Shown one piece after another: positions 47,828 to 57,255 of a DNA stretch of 64,000 bases. Both the position numbers and the translations under genes were made by a program. The DNA comes from Melioribacter sp. (lineage in GTDB: Bacteria > Bacteroidota > Ignavibacteria > Ignavibacteriales > Melioribacteraceae): contig JAOACD010000009.1 in the NCBI GenBank assembly GCA_026417975.1, positions 372,001-436,000 on the forward strand, read 5' to 3'. The notes under the pieces were generated by a model. The model ran no database searches and was not told the DNA's origin. It saw only the letters and a program-made list of their open reading frames with translations. How positions within the stretch are numbered: position 1 is the first letter of the stretch; every line of letters begins with the position of its first letter.

Positions 47828-48158
47828 TGAAGTGATTTTCTAATAAATTTTTATATTGGTTGTAAACAGATTTTAAAAGCCATCTTTTAATAAAACCAGA
47901 TTTTTTAATTTGTTTTTCAAGATGTTGCACATTCTCTTTTAGCCTGAATACTAATTTAGTTTTTTCTTCTTTTGTAAATTTTATTTCTTCTGAAGATTCG
48001 TTTAGTTTGTCTAATATTGAATTAAATGCACGAATATCACTATAAAATTTTTCATCTCCGCTAATTTGTCTTAGCAAAGTTTTACAAAAAGTTTCGAGTA
48101 GTTTTTTTTCATTTTTGTCAAATTTGTAATTGTAATTTTTAAAAAGTTGTTTTGCCAT
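47820..48158 (-). CDS. hypothetical protein between add and hutU
   Basis: 112 residues, not recognised. Lys- and Glu-rich, probably mostly helical, with no signal peptide, membrane segment or Cys motif; only one Cys. Starts [19 protein letters not shown]. It begins seven bases after add and its stop overlaps hutU by eight bases, so it is translated as part of that cluster. The tight coupling argues for a real gene. Possibly a small regulator or cytoplasmic partner; no function can be given. Confidence 0.65.
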   Translation of the reverse strand: MAKQLFKNYNYKFDKNEKKLLETFCKTLLRQISGDEKFYSDIRAFNSILDKLNESSEEIKFTKEEKTKLVFRLKENVQHLEKQIKKSGFIKRWLLKSVYNQYKNLLENHFND

Positions 48159-48165
48159 AGTTTTT

Positions 48166-49254
48166 TTATGCTTTTAGTGATAAAAGTTTTTCTCTCATTT
48201 TTTGGAAACCAGGTTTTATTACATTGTAAATATAGTGAAGTCTTTCTTTGTAAGGGATGAACGAAGATTTCATTGCATTAATATTCAATTTTTCTACATC
48301 ATCTAAATTTAGGCCAAACAATTCTGATGCAATAACATATTCTTTTGTCAATGTAGTATTACTCATAAGTCTATCATCAGTATTTAAGAATACTCTGAAT
48401 TTTTCTTTATATAATTTTATAAAAGGATGATTTTCTAATTTATCAACAGCACCTGTATGAACATTACTTAGAAGATTTATTTCTAGTGGTAATCGTGTGT
48501 TAAGAATATATTGAGCTAAATCTCCTAGTGCTACAATATTTCCATCTTTATCGAAGACAATGTCTTCTGTTAAGCGAGTAGCATGTCCAATTCTATGTGC
48601 ACCACAAATTTGAATTGCTTGCCATATTGATTCTATACCAAAAGCTTCTCCTGCATGGATTGTAATGTTGAAGTTTTTTTGTTTAATATATTGAAAAGCT
48701 TCGAGGTGTTTTTTTGGTGGATATCCACCTTCTTCGCCAGCTAAATCAAAACCAACAACGCCATGTCTTCTAAAATTAACTGCTAATTCTGCAATTTCTA
48801 ATGTGTTTTTCATGTTCCTCATTCCACACAGAATTAGTCCGTAACCAACTCCAAAATCTTGTTTGCCCTTTTCTAAACCTTCAAGAACAGCAGTAATGAT
48901 ATCTTCATAATAAAGACCTTTTTGTGTGTGGAAAACAGGAGCAAATCTAGTTTCGACATAGCAAACCCCATCGTTTTTCATGTCTTCCATCATTTCATAA
49001 GCTACGCGGAAAAGAGCTTCTTTGGTTTGCATTACTGCACATGTATGTTCAAACCCTTGAAGGTATTCTACAAGATTACCTTTATTTGCACCACGATGAA
49101 ACCACTCAGCTAATTCTTCAGGGTCAGTAGTAGGTAATTTATTATATTTAATATCCTTGGCTAATTCAATTATTGTTTGAGGTCTTAAACCACCATCAAG
49201 GTGGTCGTGAAGTAGAACCTTTGGAACATTTTTAATTATTTCTTCAATCTTCAT
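48166..49254 (-). CDS. add: adenosine deaminase
   Basis: Zinc enzyme that deaminates adenosine or deoxyadenosine to inosine. 362 residues. Metal and catalytic residues are in LLHDHLDGGLRP, TIHAGEAFG (zinc His and catalytic Glu), RIGHATRL and LNTDDRLMSN (Asp pair). AGGA precedes the ATG. First gene of a four-gene minus-strand run with the 112-residue protein, hutU and the serA-like gene, which points to nucleoside and amino-acid catabolism. Divergent from maeB over a 183-base gap in which I see no strong promoter. Confidence 0.93.
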   Translation of the reverse strand: MKIEEIIKNVPKVLLHDHLDGGLRPQTIIELAKDIKYNKLPTTDPEELAEWFHRGANKGNLVEYLQGFEHTCAVMQTKEALFRVAYEMMEDMKNDGVCYVETRFAPVFHTQKGLYYEDIITAVLEGLEKGKQDFGVGYGLILCGMRNMKNTLEIAELAVNFRRHGVVGFDLAGEEGGYPPKKHLEAFQYIKQKNFNITIHAGEAFGIESIWQAIQICGAHRIGHATRLTEDIVFDKDGNIVALGDLAQYILNTRLPLEINLLSNVHTGAVDKLENHPFIKLYKEKFRVFLNTDDRLMSNTTLTKEYVIASELFGLNLDDVEKLNINAMKSSFIPYKERLHYIYNVIKPGFQKMREKLLSLKA

Positions 49255-49437
49255 TTTAAATTCCTTTTAATTTCAAAAATATTCTTTTGGAATTCTAAAA
49301 TCAATTCAATGCAGATAAGCATTCTTACGTTTAAAGCTTCAGAATTAGATTTTTTATTTGAAAGTTAATATCTATTTTAGAACTAAATGAACTATTAATT
49401 ATAGTTAATTTCAAAAAAATTTTAAGGAAAAAGTTTT

Positions 49438-51690
49438 ATGTCAATCAGCAGAGAAGAAGCTCTGAAATATCACTGTGAGGGCAGGAAAGGAAAAATTGAA
49501 GTGATTCCAACAAAACCTTGTTATACTGCCCGTGAATTGTCATTAGCTTACACCCCAGGGGTAGCAGAACCTTGTAGAGAAATTGAGAAAAATGAAGATG
49601 ATGTTTACAAGTATACTGCAAAAGGAAATCTAGTAGCAGTAGTTTCCAATGGAACAGCTGTATTAGGATTAGGTGATATTGGACCACATGCTGGAAAACC
49701 AGTAATGGAGGGGAAAGGGGTATTGTTTAAAAGATTTGCAGATATTGATGTTTTTGATATTGAGTTAAATACTAAAGACCCTAAAGAAGTTATAAGAGCA
49801 GTTCAATTACTAGAACCTACATTTGGAGGAATTAATCTAGAAGATATTAAAGCTCCAGAATGCTTTGAGATTGAAGAAGAGTTAATTCGAACTATGAATA
49901 TTCCGGTGTTCCATGATGACCAACATGGCACAGCAATTATTTCTTGTGCGGCTTTGATTAATGCGGCCGAAATAGCCGGTAAAAGACTCTCTGATTTAAG
50001 AATAGTAGTTTCTGGTGCAGGAGCCTCTGCGATTGCATGTTGTAATATGTATATTTCTGCTGGTGTTAAAAGAGAAAATATTTCTATGTTCGATACCAAA
50101 GGACATATTAATACTAAAAGAACAGATTTAAATAAGTACAAGGCACAATTTGCCCAAGATGTTTTTTATAAGGACTTAGCCGAAGCAATGAAAGGTGCTG
50201 ATGTTTTTATAGGTTTGTCAAAAGGGAATATTGTTTCTCAAGAAATGGTCAAGTCGATGGCTAAAAATCCGATTGTGTTTGCAATGGCAAATCCAGACCC
50301 TGAAATTAGTTATGAAGCTGCTGTTGCAGCAAGAAATGATATTATAATGGCTACTGGAAGAAGCGATTACCCAAATCAAGTTAATAATGTACTTGGATTC
50401 CCATTTATCTTTAGAGGTGCTTTAGATGTTCGTGCAAAAAAGATAAATGAAGAGATGAAAATGGCGGCAACAAGAGCACTTGCCCAACTTGCACGCGAGA
50501 AAGTTCCAGAAGTTGTAATTAATGCTTATGGTGGAAAAGAATTTTCATTTGGTCCTGAATACATTATTCCAAAACCTTTTGATCCAAGAGTCTTATGGTA
50601 TGTGGCACCTGCCGTTGCAAAAGCAGCAATGGAAAGTGGAGTAGCAAGAAGACCAATTGAAGACTTTAATGCTTATAAAGAGCAGTTACAAGAAAGGCTA
50701 GGATTTTCTACCGAAATTGTAAGAGTTATGGTTCACAAAGCACGTAAAAATCCAAAAAGAATTGTTTATCCAGAAGGAGAAGAGGAAAAAATAATTCGTG
50801 CAGCTCATTCTGTTTACGACGAAAATATTGGTTTGCCAATTCTACTTGGTAATGAAGAAGTAATTAAAAATAAAATTAAAGAATTGGGGTATAATGAAAA
50901 AATTTTCGAAATTATTGACCCTCAAAAATCTCCTAAAGCAGAAATTTATGCTCAGGAATTTTATAAAAAACGACAAAGAAAAGGTGTTACTCAAAAAGAT
51001 GCACAGAGTATGATGAAAATACCAAATTATTTTGGAGCAATGATGGTTGAACTTGGTGATGCTGATGCAATGTTAAGCGGATTAACTTCTCATTATCCAC
51101 AAACTATACGACCTGCTTTACAATGCATTGGAGTTAAAGAAGGTTTTAAAATTGTTTCTGGTATGTATATAGTTATTATTAAAAGAAGAATATTCTTCTT
51201 TGCAGACACTACTGTAAATGTTGACCCAACAGCAGAACAATTAGCAGAAATTGCTATTAATTCTGCAGAGACTGTTAAAATGTTTGATATTGTACCAAAA
51301 ATTGCTATGCTATCATTTAGTAATTTTGGAAGTGCTCCTTATCCACAATCTCAAAAAGTTGCTCAGGCGGTTCAAATTGTGAAATCTAAAAGACCAGACT
51401 TAATTATTGATGGAGAAATGCAGGCAGATACTGCTGTTGTACCAGAAAAGTTGGAGTCAGAATTTCCATTCTCATCGCTAAAAGGAGGGGCTAATTTGCT
51501 AATTTTCCCAAATCTTGATGCTGGTAATATTGCATATAAGTTGCTGCAAAGATTAACAGACGCTATAGTGATTGGTCCAATTTTAGTTGGGATGAAGAAA
51601 CCTGTACACGTAATTCAAAAGGGTGATACAGTAAGAGATATTATTAATATGTCTGCAATTGCTGTAGTTGAAGCTGAAAATACGAAATAA
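49438..51690 (+). CDS. maeB: NADP-dependent malic enzyme with phosphotransacetylase-like domain
   Basis: Oxidative decarboxylation of malate to pyruvate. 750 residues in two parts: malic enzyme to about 425 ([28 protein letters not shown], nucleotide-binding [16 protein letters not shown]), then a phosphate acetyl/butyryl transferase-like domain to the end ([36 protein letters not shown]). In E. coli MaeB the second domain has no transferase activity but senses acetyl-CoA; the same is likely here. AAGGA precedes the ATG. With fumC in the window it links fumarate to pyruvate. Confidence 0.96.
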   Translation: MSISREEALKYHCEGRKGKIEVIPTKPCYTARELSLAYTPGVAEPCREIEKNEDDVYKYTAKGNLVAVVSNGTAVLGLGDIGPHAGKPVMEGKGVLFKRFADIDVFDIELNTKDPKEVIRAVQLLEPTFGGINLEDIKAPECFEIEEELIRTMNIPVFHDDQHGTAIISCAALINAAEIAGKRLSDLRIVVSGAGASAIACCNMYISAGVKRENISMFDTKGHINTKRTDLNKYKAQFAQDVFYKDLAEAMKGADVFIGLSKGNIVSQEMVKSMAKNPIVFAMANPDPEISYEAAVAARNDIIMATGRSDYPNQVNNVLGFPFIFRGALDVRAKKINEEMKMAATRALAQLAREKVPEVVINAYGGKEFSFGPEYIIPKPFDPRVLWYVAPAVAKAAMESGVARRPIEDFNAYKEQLQERLGFSTEIVRVMVHKARKNPKRIVYPEGEEEKIIRAAHSVYDENIGLPILLGNEEVIKNKIKELGYNEKIFEIIDPQKSPKAEIYAQEFYKKRQRKGVTQKDAQSMMKIPNYFGAMMVELGDADAMLSGLTSHYPQTIRPALQCIGVKEGFKIVSGMYIVIIKRRIFFFADTTVNVDPTAEQLAEIAINSAETVKMFDIVPKIAMLSFSNFGSAPYPQSQKVAQAVQIVKSKRPDLIIDGEMQADTAVVPEKLESEFPFSSLKGGANLLIFPNLDAGNIAYKLLQRLTDAIVIGPILVGMKKPVHVIQKGDTVRDIINMSAIAVVEAENTK

Positions 51691-51704
51691 ATAATTTTTG
51701 GTGT

Positions 51705-51730
51705 ATGAGCGAATCAGAAGATTCGCTCAT
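51705..51730 (+). other. hairpin without T-run after maeB
   Basis: ATGAGCGAATC (51705-51715) pairs perfectly with GATTCGCTCAT (51720-51730) around an AGAA loop. TACCTGC follows, so it does not look like a canonical intrinsic terminator. It may protect the maeB 3' end or terminate weakly before the next gene. Confidence 0.55.
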
Positions 51731-51773
51731 TACCTGCTAAAAATATCGTTGTAATTTATTATTCTATAAAACA

Positions 51774-52400
51774 TTGATTAAGAATATCGTATACATAAGT
51801 TCTAGCATTATAATCTTTTTTATAGGATTAATATGTTATGGGATTTTACTTAATTCGAGAGAAGTTAGTTTGGCAGATGCACTCAAAGAAAAAGGAATTA
51901 ATAAGATAGACAGTACGTGCTTGAAGGTCGATAGAAGAAATTATAAAATAGAATTATATTCTGGAAGATTTTTAATAAAAACATATAAAGCTGTATTTGG
52001 TAAGAATAATAGTATAGTTAAAACTTCTGCTAATGATTTTGTGACTCCAATAGGTGAATACTTTATTTGTGATATTGATACAAATTCAAGATATCACAAA
52101 TTTCTAAAGATAAATTATCCAAACGAAAAAGATGCAGCTGAAGCACTTAAAAGAGGATACATTACAGAAGATGAATGCCTTAGAATTATTGATGCTAACA
52201 AAAGAAAAGATTGTCCTCCAGCAGATACAAAACTCGGTTCTAATATTGGAATTCATGGAATTGGTGAATATGATTTTATTTTTAGAAATTTACCTTTTGT
52301 ATTTAACTGGACAAATGGTTCTATAGCAGTAAGTAATAAAAGTATAGATGAAATTTATTCTGTTGTTAAAATTGGTACCCCTGTTAAAATCATATATTAA
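51774..52400 (+). CDS. L,D-transpeptidase-fold (YkuD) protein with Ser in place of the catalytic Cys
   Basis: 208 residues starting at TTG, the only plausible start before the N-terminal membrane anchor (about 4-26). The YkuD domain is recognised from LYSGRFLIKTYKAVFGKN, TPIGEYFI, GIHGIGEYD (His161) and FNWTNGSIAVSNKSIDEIY. In active enzymes the last motif reads TxGCIAxSN; here residue 183 is Ser (TCT), one base from Cys. Cross-linking activity is therefore doubtful unless Ser can serve. Seven bases separate its stop from the likely start of the Omp85 gene. Confidence 0.8.
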   Translation: MIKNIVYISSSIIIFFIGLICYGILLNSREVSLADALKEKGINKIDSTCLKVDRRNYKIELYSGRFLIKTYKAVFGKNNSIVKTSANDFVTPIGEYFICDIDTNSRYHKFLKINYPNEKDAAEALKRGYITEDECLRIIDANKRKDCPPADTKLGSNIGIHGIGEYDFIFRNLPFVFNWTNGSIAVSNKSIDEIYSVVKIGTPVKIIY

Positions 52401-52407
52401 AAAAGTT

Positions 52408-54546
52408 TTGAAAGCATTTAGAATAAATATACTTATAAGTATCCTTATATTAATTGTAAACAATTATTATGCACAATCTGAGAATGATATAGAACTTAAA
52501 AAAATAGAATTTGTAGGCAATAATAATTTCTCATCATCGGACTTATCCTCAGTAATACTTTCAAAAGAATCACCACCATGGTTTTTAAAATTTCTTAATA
52601 AATTTACAAGTTTTGGTGATCCCCCATCATATTTTGATTCGTTATTAATACCCGAAGATATAGCAGCATTAAAACAATTTTATTTATCAAATGGTTACTT
52701 TAAGGTAAAAGTAAGTGCAAGCTATAAAATTTATAGAGATAAAAAAGTAGCATTTCTTACTTATTTTATAAATGAGGGAAATCCATCGAAACTCCGTTCG
52801 GTTAAATTCAATGGCTTAAATAATATTAATGATGAGTTTAAGAAAGAGTTATTGGAAAAAACAAAAATAGATACAAATCAAAATTACAAAGATCAAACTG
52901 TAGAATATCTAAAAAATTATGCAATAAATTTCTTAAGAGATAATGGTTACATGCTTGCTGAAAATGAAATTCCGAAAATAATAGTCGATACAGTGAAAAA
53001 TATTGTCGATGTAGAAATTAATTTTAATCCTGGTAAACGTTATAAAATAAGTAAAATTTATACTTCTAAAACAGGAACAGGGAAAGATTTAGTAAGTGAC
53101 GAATTATTAAAAGAAATTGTTGGTATTAAGCCAGGTGAATATTATAGTAACTATATTATCCAACGAGGTCAAGTTAGATTATATAGAACCGATCTTTTTA
53201 CATCTTCTGTAATAAATAGTATAATTTCAGATACAGCAGGAAATACCGTGCCAATTATTATTAGTGCAGATATAGGATTACTTCATGAGTTATCCCCAGA
53301 ATTAATTGTTAATAATGAGGACAATACATTTAATCTAGGTTTGGGAATAGGATTTATTAAGAAGAATTTTATGGGAGATGCAAGAAAATTTCGTATAAGC
53401 TCATCTGCAGCTGCACAGAATATTTCAGAATTTCTTCGTCGCCCTTCTTTTGCCGATTCAACAATATTTGGCTATGGTGATGCCAGATTGAGCATTGAAC
53501 AACCATTCTTGTTTGGTAAACCAATCAATACTAAAATTGAATCATACATTACAGCTCAAAAAAGAAAACTTGAATATAATTCTTTGTTATATGGGGCAAG
53601 ACTAAGCTTTGATTTTGAATTGCCTATTCATACTTATTTTAATTCACTGAATACTTATTTTAATGTTGAAAGAGCTGAATATACTTATAAGGATAGATAT
53701 TTAATTAATTTGTTAACTCACTATTATCAAAGATACAATTATTCACAAACTGAGGCCGATTCAATTTCCCGTAATTTAGTATATAATGTATTAGGAGGTG
53801 AATTACCAACTGCAAGTACTAATGCAATAATAGGAATTTCTTTAGGTGCTAATAAAACTAACGATATTTTTTTCCCTACAAACGGATACTCTATTAATTT
53901 ACTATTTGAAGAAGCAAATTCAATACCTTTTTTGTTTTCAAAGTTAATTAAATCGGAATTTACAAGACCTTTATACCTAAAGGCGTTGATTACCGCTACA
54001 ACTTTTCTCCCCGTATATAAATCAAAATTAAATTCTCTTGGTATTAAATTTAGAATAGGACAAATTTTTACACACAGAGGCGATAAATCGAGTATTCCAT
54101 TAAACCAAAGATTCTATGCAGGTGGAAGCAATTCTGTTAGAGGTTGGAATACACGACAATTAGTTCCAACACAAGAATTATTGCCAATAGAAAATATAAG
54201 TCAAATTACACTCGAGGACCTAGAAGCTATTTTGGAAAAGGGAGCTCCAACTGGCGGATTCTTTTTGATTGAAGGCTCAGTAGAAACAAGAAATAGAATT
54301 ATTGGTAATTTTGGTTCGGTTGTTTTTTTGGATTATGGAAATACATGGAATAGTTATAAAACTGCTAAAATAAATGAAATTGCAGTTGCTGGTGGATTTG
54401 GATTAAGATATTATTCGGATTTTGCTCCAATTCGACTTGATTTTGGTTTTAAATTGTTTGATCCAAAGGATAAAAGAAATATAATTTCTAAAAAATTCTT
54501 CAAAGATTTACTTCAATTTCATATAGGAATTGGAGAAGCTTTTTGA
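52408..54546 (+). CDS. outer membrane Omp85/BamA-family protein
   Basis: Probable outer-membrane assembly or translocation pore. 712 residues from TTG at 52408, which gives a signal peptide (MKAFRINILISILILIVNNYYAQ) and avoids overlap; an in-frame ATG at 52348 would run 53 bases into the upstream gene. POTRA-like domains lie in about the first 270 residues (ELKKIEFVGNNNFSSSDL; LRSVKFNGLNNINDEF; YKISKIYTSKTG). The barrel carries NQRFYAGGSNSVRGW, the lid-lock motif of the family, and RYYSDFAPIRLDFGF. About three POTRA repeats and no accessory genes favour a TamA-like member over the essential BamA. Confidence 0.85.
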   Translation: MKAFRINILISILILIVNNYYAQSENDIELKKIEFVGNNNFSSSDLSSVILSKESPPWFLKFLNKFTSFGDPPSYFDSLLIPEDIAALKQFYLSNGYFKVKVSASYKIYRDKKVAFLTYFINEGNPSKLRSVKFNGLNNINDEFKKELLEKTKIDTNQNYKDQTVEYLKNYAINFLRDNGYMLAENEIPKIIVDTVKNIVDVEINFNPGKRYKISKIYTSKTGTGKDLVSDELLKEIVGIKPGEYYSNYIIQRGQVRLYRTDLFTSSVINSIISDTAGNTVPIIISADIGLLHELSPELIVNNEDNTFNLGLGIGFIKKNFMGDARKFRISSSAAAQNISEFLRRPSFADSTIFGYGDARLSIEQPFLFGKPINTKIESYITAQKRKLEYNSLLYGARLSFDFELPIHTYFNSLNTYFNVERAEYTYKDRYLINLLTHYYQRYNYSQTEADSISRNLVYNVLGGELPTASTNAIIGISLGANKTNDIFFPTNGYSINLLFEEANSIPFLFSKLIKSEFTRPLYLKALITATTFLPVYKSKLNSLGIKFRIGQIFTHRGDKSSIPLNQRFYAGGSNSVRGWNTRQLVPTQELLPIENISQITLEDLEAILEKGAPTGGFFLIEGSVETRNRIIGNFGSVVFLDYGNTWNSYKTAKINEIAVAGGFGLRYYSDFAPIRLDFGFKLFDPKDKRNIISKKFFKDLLQFHIGIGEAF

Positions 54547-54617
54547 TAATGGCCTTTATTCCACTTTTTTAAGAATTAATTTTTGAGTAATTTTGTAGTC
54601 AATTTCTGGGGATTTTA

Positions 54618-55493
54618 ATGTTAATTAGCATGACTGGATATGGAAAGGCTTCTGTGCAAAAAGGCGACCTTTCCATAGAGGTTGAAATAAAAAGTCTTAA
54701 TAGCAGATTTCTTGAAATTGCATTAAAATTACCAAAATTTTTATACGATAAGGAATTTGAAATACGCGAAAAAATTAAAAATCGTATTAGACGTGGCAAA
54801 GTTTTCTTAAGTGTTGGTATTAAAAAAGATAATATTGAAAGCGAAATTGGCTTTGTCGATTCTAAAGCTGTAAAATCAACATTAAAAATGCTTAAGGAAA
54901 TTCGCAAGTTTGCTGGATTAAGAGATAGAATAAAATTTTCTGACTTAATTCAATTTCAAAGTTTATTTTTAAAACCTGGTGAAGAGGAATTAAGTGAAGA
55001 ATTAGCCTTGGTAGAAAAAGCAATAGATGATGCCATTGATGCTATGAATAAAATGCGCCAAAATGAAGGTGCTGAACTCGAAAAAGATATATTAAAAAGA
55101 ATTCAAAAAATTGAGGAGACAGTTGAAAGTATTGAAAAAATTAAAGAAGCAAATATTAATGAGTACTTTAATAAATTTAAGGAAAAAGCAAAACAATTAG
55201 CAACAAGCTTTGTAAATGACGAGCAAAGACTAATTACAGAACTTGCAATTTTGTCGGAACGTTATGATGTTACTGAAGAATGTGTTAGGCTGAAAAGTCA
55301 TATAAAATTATTCCGAGATACAATTGAAAGCTCGGATGAGGCTGGAAGAAAATTAAATTTTATTTTGCAAGAAATGAATAGAGAAGCAAATACGATTAAT
55401 AGTAAAGCAGTTTCATATGAAATTTCTCATGCTGGAATTTTAATTAAAGAAGAAATAGAAAAAATTCGTGAACAAATACAAAATATTGAGTAG
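54618..55493 (+). CDS. yicC: YicC family endoribonuclease-like protein
   Basis: 291 residues, full length for the YicC/YloC family, for which endoribonuclease activity has been described in E. coli. N-terminal domain MLISMTGYGKASVQ, VEIKSLNSRFLEI; C-terminal domain SSDEAGRKLNFILQEMNREANTINSKA. It is four bases ahead of gmk and then rpoZ, the widely conserved yicC-gmk-rpoZ order. Confidence 0.93.
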   Translation: MLISMTGYGKASVQKGDLSIEVEIKSLNSRFLEIALKLPKFLYDKEFEIREKIKNRIRRGKVFLSVGIKKDNIESEIGFVDSKAVKSTLKMLKEIRKFAGLRDRIKFSDLIQFQSLFLKPGEEELSEELALVEKAIDDAIDAMNKMRQNEGAELEKDILKRIQKIEETVESIEKIKEANINEYFNKFKEKAKQLATSFVNDEQRLITELAILSERYDVTEECVRLKSHIKLFRDTIESSDEAGRKLNFILQEMNREANTINSKAVSYEISHAGILIKEEIEKIREQIQNIE

Positions 55494-55496
55494 AGA

Positions 55497-56057
55497 GTGT
55501 CAAAACCAAAATTATTTGTTTTTTCGGCACCAAGTGGTTCAGGTAAAACAACTATTGTTAAAGATATTTTACAAAATTTTCCTAACTTTAAATTTTCAGT
55601 TTCTGCTACTACAAGAAAAAAAAGACCAGATGAAGTTGATGGTATTGATTATTTTTTCATAACGGAAGATGAATTCAAAAAGAAAATAGAAAATGGTGAG
55701 TTCATAGAGTGGGAAAAATTTTATGATTATTATTATGGAACTTTTAAATCAACTGTTGAAGAGAATTTAAAGCATGGATTTAATACTATATTCGAAGTTG
55801 ATGTCAAAGGTGCATTAAATATTAAAAAGGCTTATCCAGATGCTGTATTGATATTTATAGTTCCTCCAAGTATTGAAGAATTAAAAAGGAGACTGGAAAA
55901 AAGAAATACAGAAACAGAAGAAGACTTAAAAAAAAGAATTCAAAGAGCTGAAATGGAATTAAGTTTTAAAGATAAATTCGATTATATAGTTGAAAATATT
56001 AACCTGGATGAAGCAAAAGAAAAAGTAAAAAAGATAATAGAAAAAGAAATATCATAG
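55497..56057 (+). CDS. gmk: guanylate kinase
   Basis: ATP-dependent phosphorylation of GMP to GDP. 186 residues, starting at GTG. P-loop FSAPSGSGKTTIVKDI, GMP-binding SVSATTRKKRPDEVDG, DYFFITEDEF, and FEVDVKGALNIKKAYP with the lid region KRNTETEEDLKKRIQRAE. Between yicC and rpoZ. Confidence 0.97.
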   Translation: MSKPKLFVFSAPSGSGKTTIVKDILQNFPNFKFSVSATTRKKRPDEVDGIDYFFITEDEFKKKIENGEFIEWEKFYDYYYGTFKSTVEENLKHGFNTIFEVDVKGALNIKKAYPDAVLIFIVPPSIEELKRRLEKRNTETEEDLKKRIQRAEMELSFKDKFDYIVENINLDEAKEKVKKIIEKEIS

Positions 56058-56066
56058 GAGGATAAT

Positions 56067-56354
56067 ATGGCACTCAAACCTGTCGATTTGAGAAAAATAA
56101 AAGAGAGAATACCTAATTTGTATGAAGCAGTTGTTGTGGCTGCTAGGCGTGCTCGTATGGTTAATGATGAATATAAGTTAGAGTTTAATACTCTTTTAAG
56201 TTCAGTAGTTTCAAGTGATGATGATGAATTTGAGGATAAAGAGAATCCTGAACAATTAAAACTTTCTCTTGAATTTGAAAAAAGAGATAAACCACATATT
56301 AAAGCATTAAATGAATTAATTGATAAGGGTTTGGAATATCGTTACAAGTCTTAA
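56067..56354 (+). CDS. rpoZ: DNA-directed RNA polymerase subunit omega
   Basis: Small accessory subunit that helps fold beta'. 95 residues. The conserved core is PNLYEAVVVAARRARMVND at about 16-34, with KPHIKALNELIDKGLEYR at the end; the middle has an acidic stretch (DDDEFEDKENPEQ). AGGAGG precedes the ATG by an ideal distance. Followed by a terminator, so the yicC-gmk-rpoZ unit ends here. Confidence 0.88.
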   Translation: MALKPVDLRKIKERIPNLYEAVVVAARRARMVNDEYKLEFNTLLSSVVSSDDDEFEDKENPEQLKLSLEFEKRDKPHIKALNELIDKGLEYRYKS

Positions 56355-56365
56355 TTATTTTTTAT

Positions 56366-56430
56366 AGCTTTTTAGATTAAGGTTTTCTCATAAATTTAAC
56401 AACATCTTAATCTAAAAAGCTTTTCTTTTT
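56366..56430 (+). terminator. terminator after rpoZ with long loop
   Basis: A perfect 16-base stem: AGCTTTTTAGATTAAG (56366-56381) with CTTAATCTAAAAAGCT (56406-56421), a 24-base AT-rich loop, then TTTTCTTTTT. The stem is AT-rich but long; the T-run makes intrinsic termination likely. Confidence 0.8.
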
Positions 56431-56504
56431 ATTGACTAATATCTTATTTTCTGATAGAACTTTTATAATTTCATTTTAGGGATGAAAATTTTTGAGGCAA
56501 AATT

Positions 56505-57254
56505 TTGAACTCTGAATTAAGAAAGAAAGTAATAGATGCACTTAGATTACAGCAGGAAATTTTTGGAGATGAATTATATGTGAATATAAGCACAGATAAA
56601 GAAATATTTAATTCGAATAATATTATTCAAAAAATTTCTGAGAAAGTAGAAATTAATTTTGCTGAAAATCTTTTTCAGGAAAGCTTTTTAAGTGCAAGCT
56701 CTTTGGAAGAACTCGATTCAATGATTAATCAATGCCAAAAATGCCCGCTTGGCAAAACAAGAACAAAGTTTGTATTTGGAGTTGGGAATCCGAATGCGCA
56801 TGCAATGTTAATAGGTGAAGCCCCAGGAGCTGATGAAGATCTTCAAGGCGAACCTTTTGTTGGTCGTGCTGGAAAATTATTAAATGATATTCTAAAGGCA
56901 ATAAATCTTAGAAGAGAAGATGTGTATATAGCAAATATATTGAAATGTAGACCACCGGGAAATAGAGATCCATTGCCATCAGAAATAGAAACCTGTATCC
57001 CATATCTTCATAAGCAAATCGATTTAATTAAACCAAAAATAATTTTATGTCTAGGAAGAATTGCAGCAAATGGATTATTAAACAAAAAATTATCATTAAC
57101 TACTTTAAGGGAAAATATTTATGAATTTAATGGAATAAAAGTTTTGGTCACTTATCATCCTGCTGCATTATTAAGAAATCCGCAATGGAAACGAGGATGT
57201 TGGGAAGATGTAAAAAAATTTAAGAAATTATATGATGAGCTTTTAGAAAAGTAA
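56505..57254 (+). CDS. uracil-DNA glycosylase, type 4 (iron-sulfur)
   Basis: Base-excision repair enzyme removing uracil from DNA. 249 residues starting at TTG. Four Cys expected to hold a 4Fe-4S cluster are visible: Cys77 and Cys80 (NQCQKCPLGK) and two in ILKCRPPGNRDPLPSEIETC. Active-site motifs are GEAPGADEDLQGEPFVGRAG and VTYHPAALLRNP. The first 65 residues are an extra, poorly conserved N-terminal region. One base before dnaB, so the two are coupled. Confidence 0.92.
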   Translation: MNSELRKKVIDALRLQQEIFGDELYVNISTDKEIFNSNNIIQKISEKVEINFAENLFQESFLSASSLEELDSMINQCQKCPLGKTRTKFVFGVGNPNAHAMLIGEAPGADEDLQGEPFVGRAGKLLNDILKAINLRREDVYIANILKCRPPGNRDPLPSEIETCIPYLHKQIDLIKPKIILCLGRIAANGLLNKKLSLTTLRENIYEFNGIKVLVTYHPAALLRNPQWKRGCWEDVKKFKKLYDELLEK

Positions 57255-57255
57255 T

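Noticed and set aside
56482-56508. Eight-codon upstream frame ending at the start of the uracil-DNA glycosylase gene (ATG...TGA overlapping TTG)
   Set aside because: Could be a leader peptide for coupled initiation, but such short frames are common by chance in AT-rich DNA and nothing else supports it.
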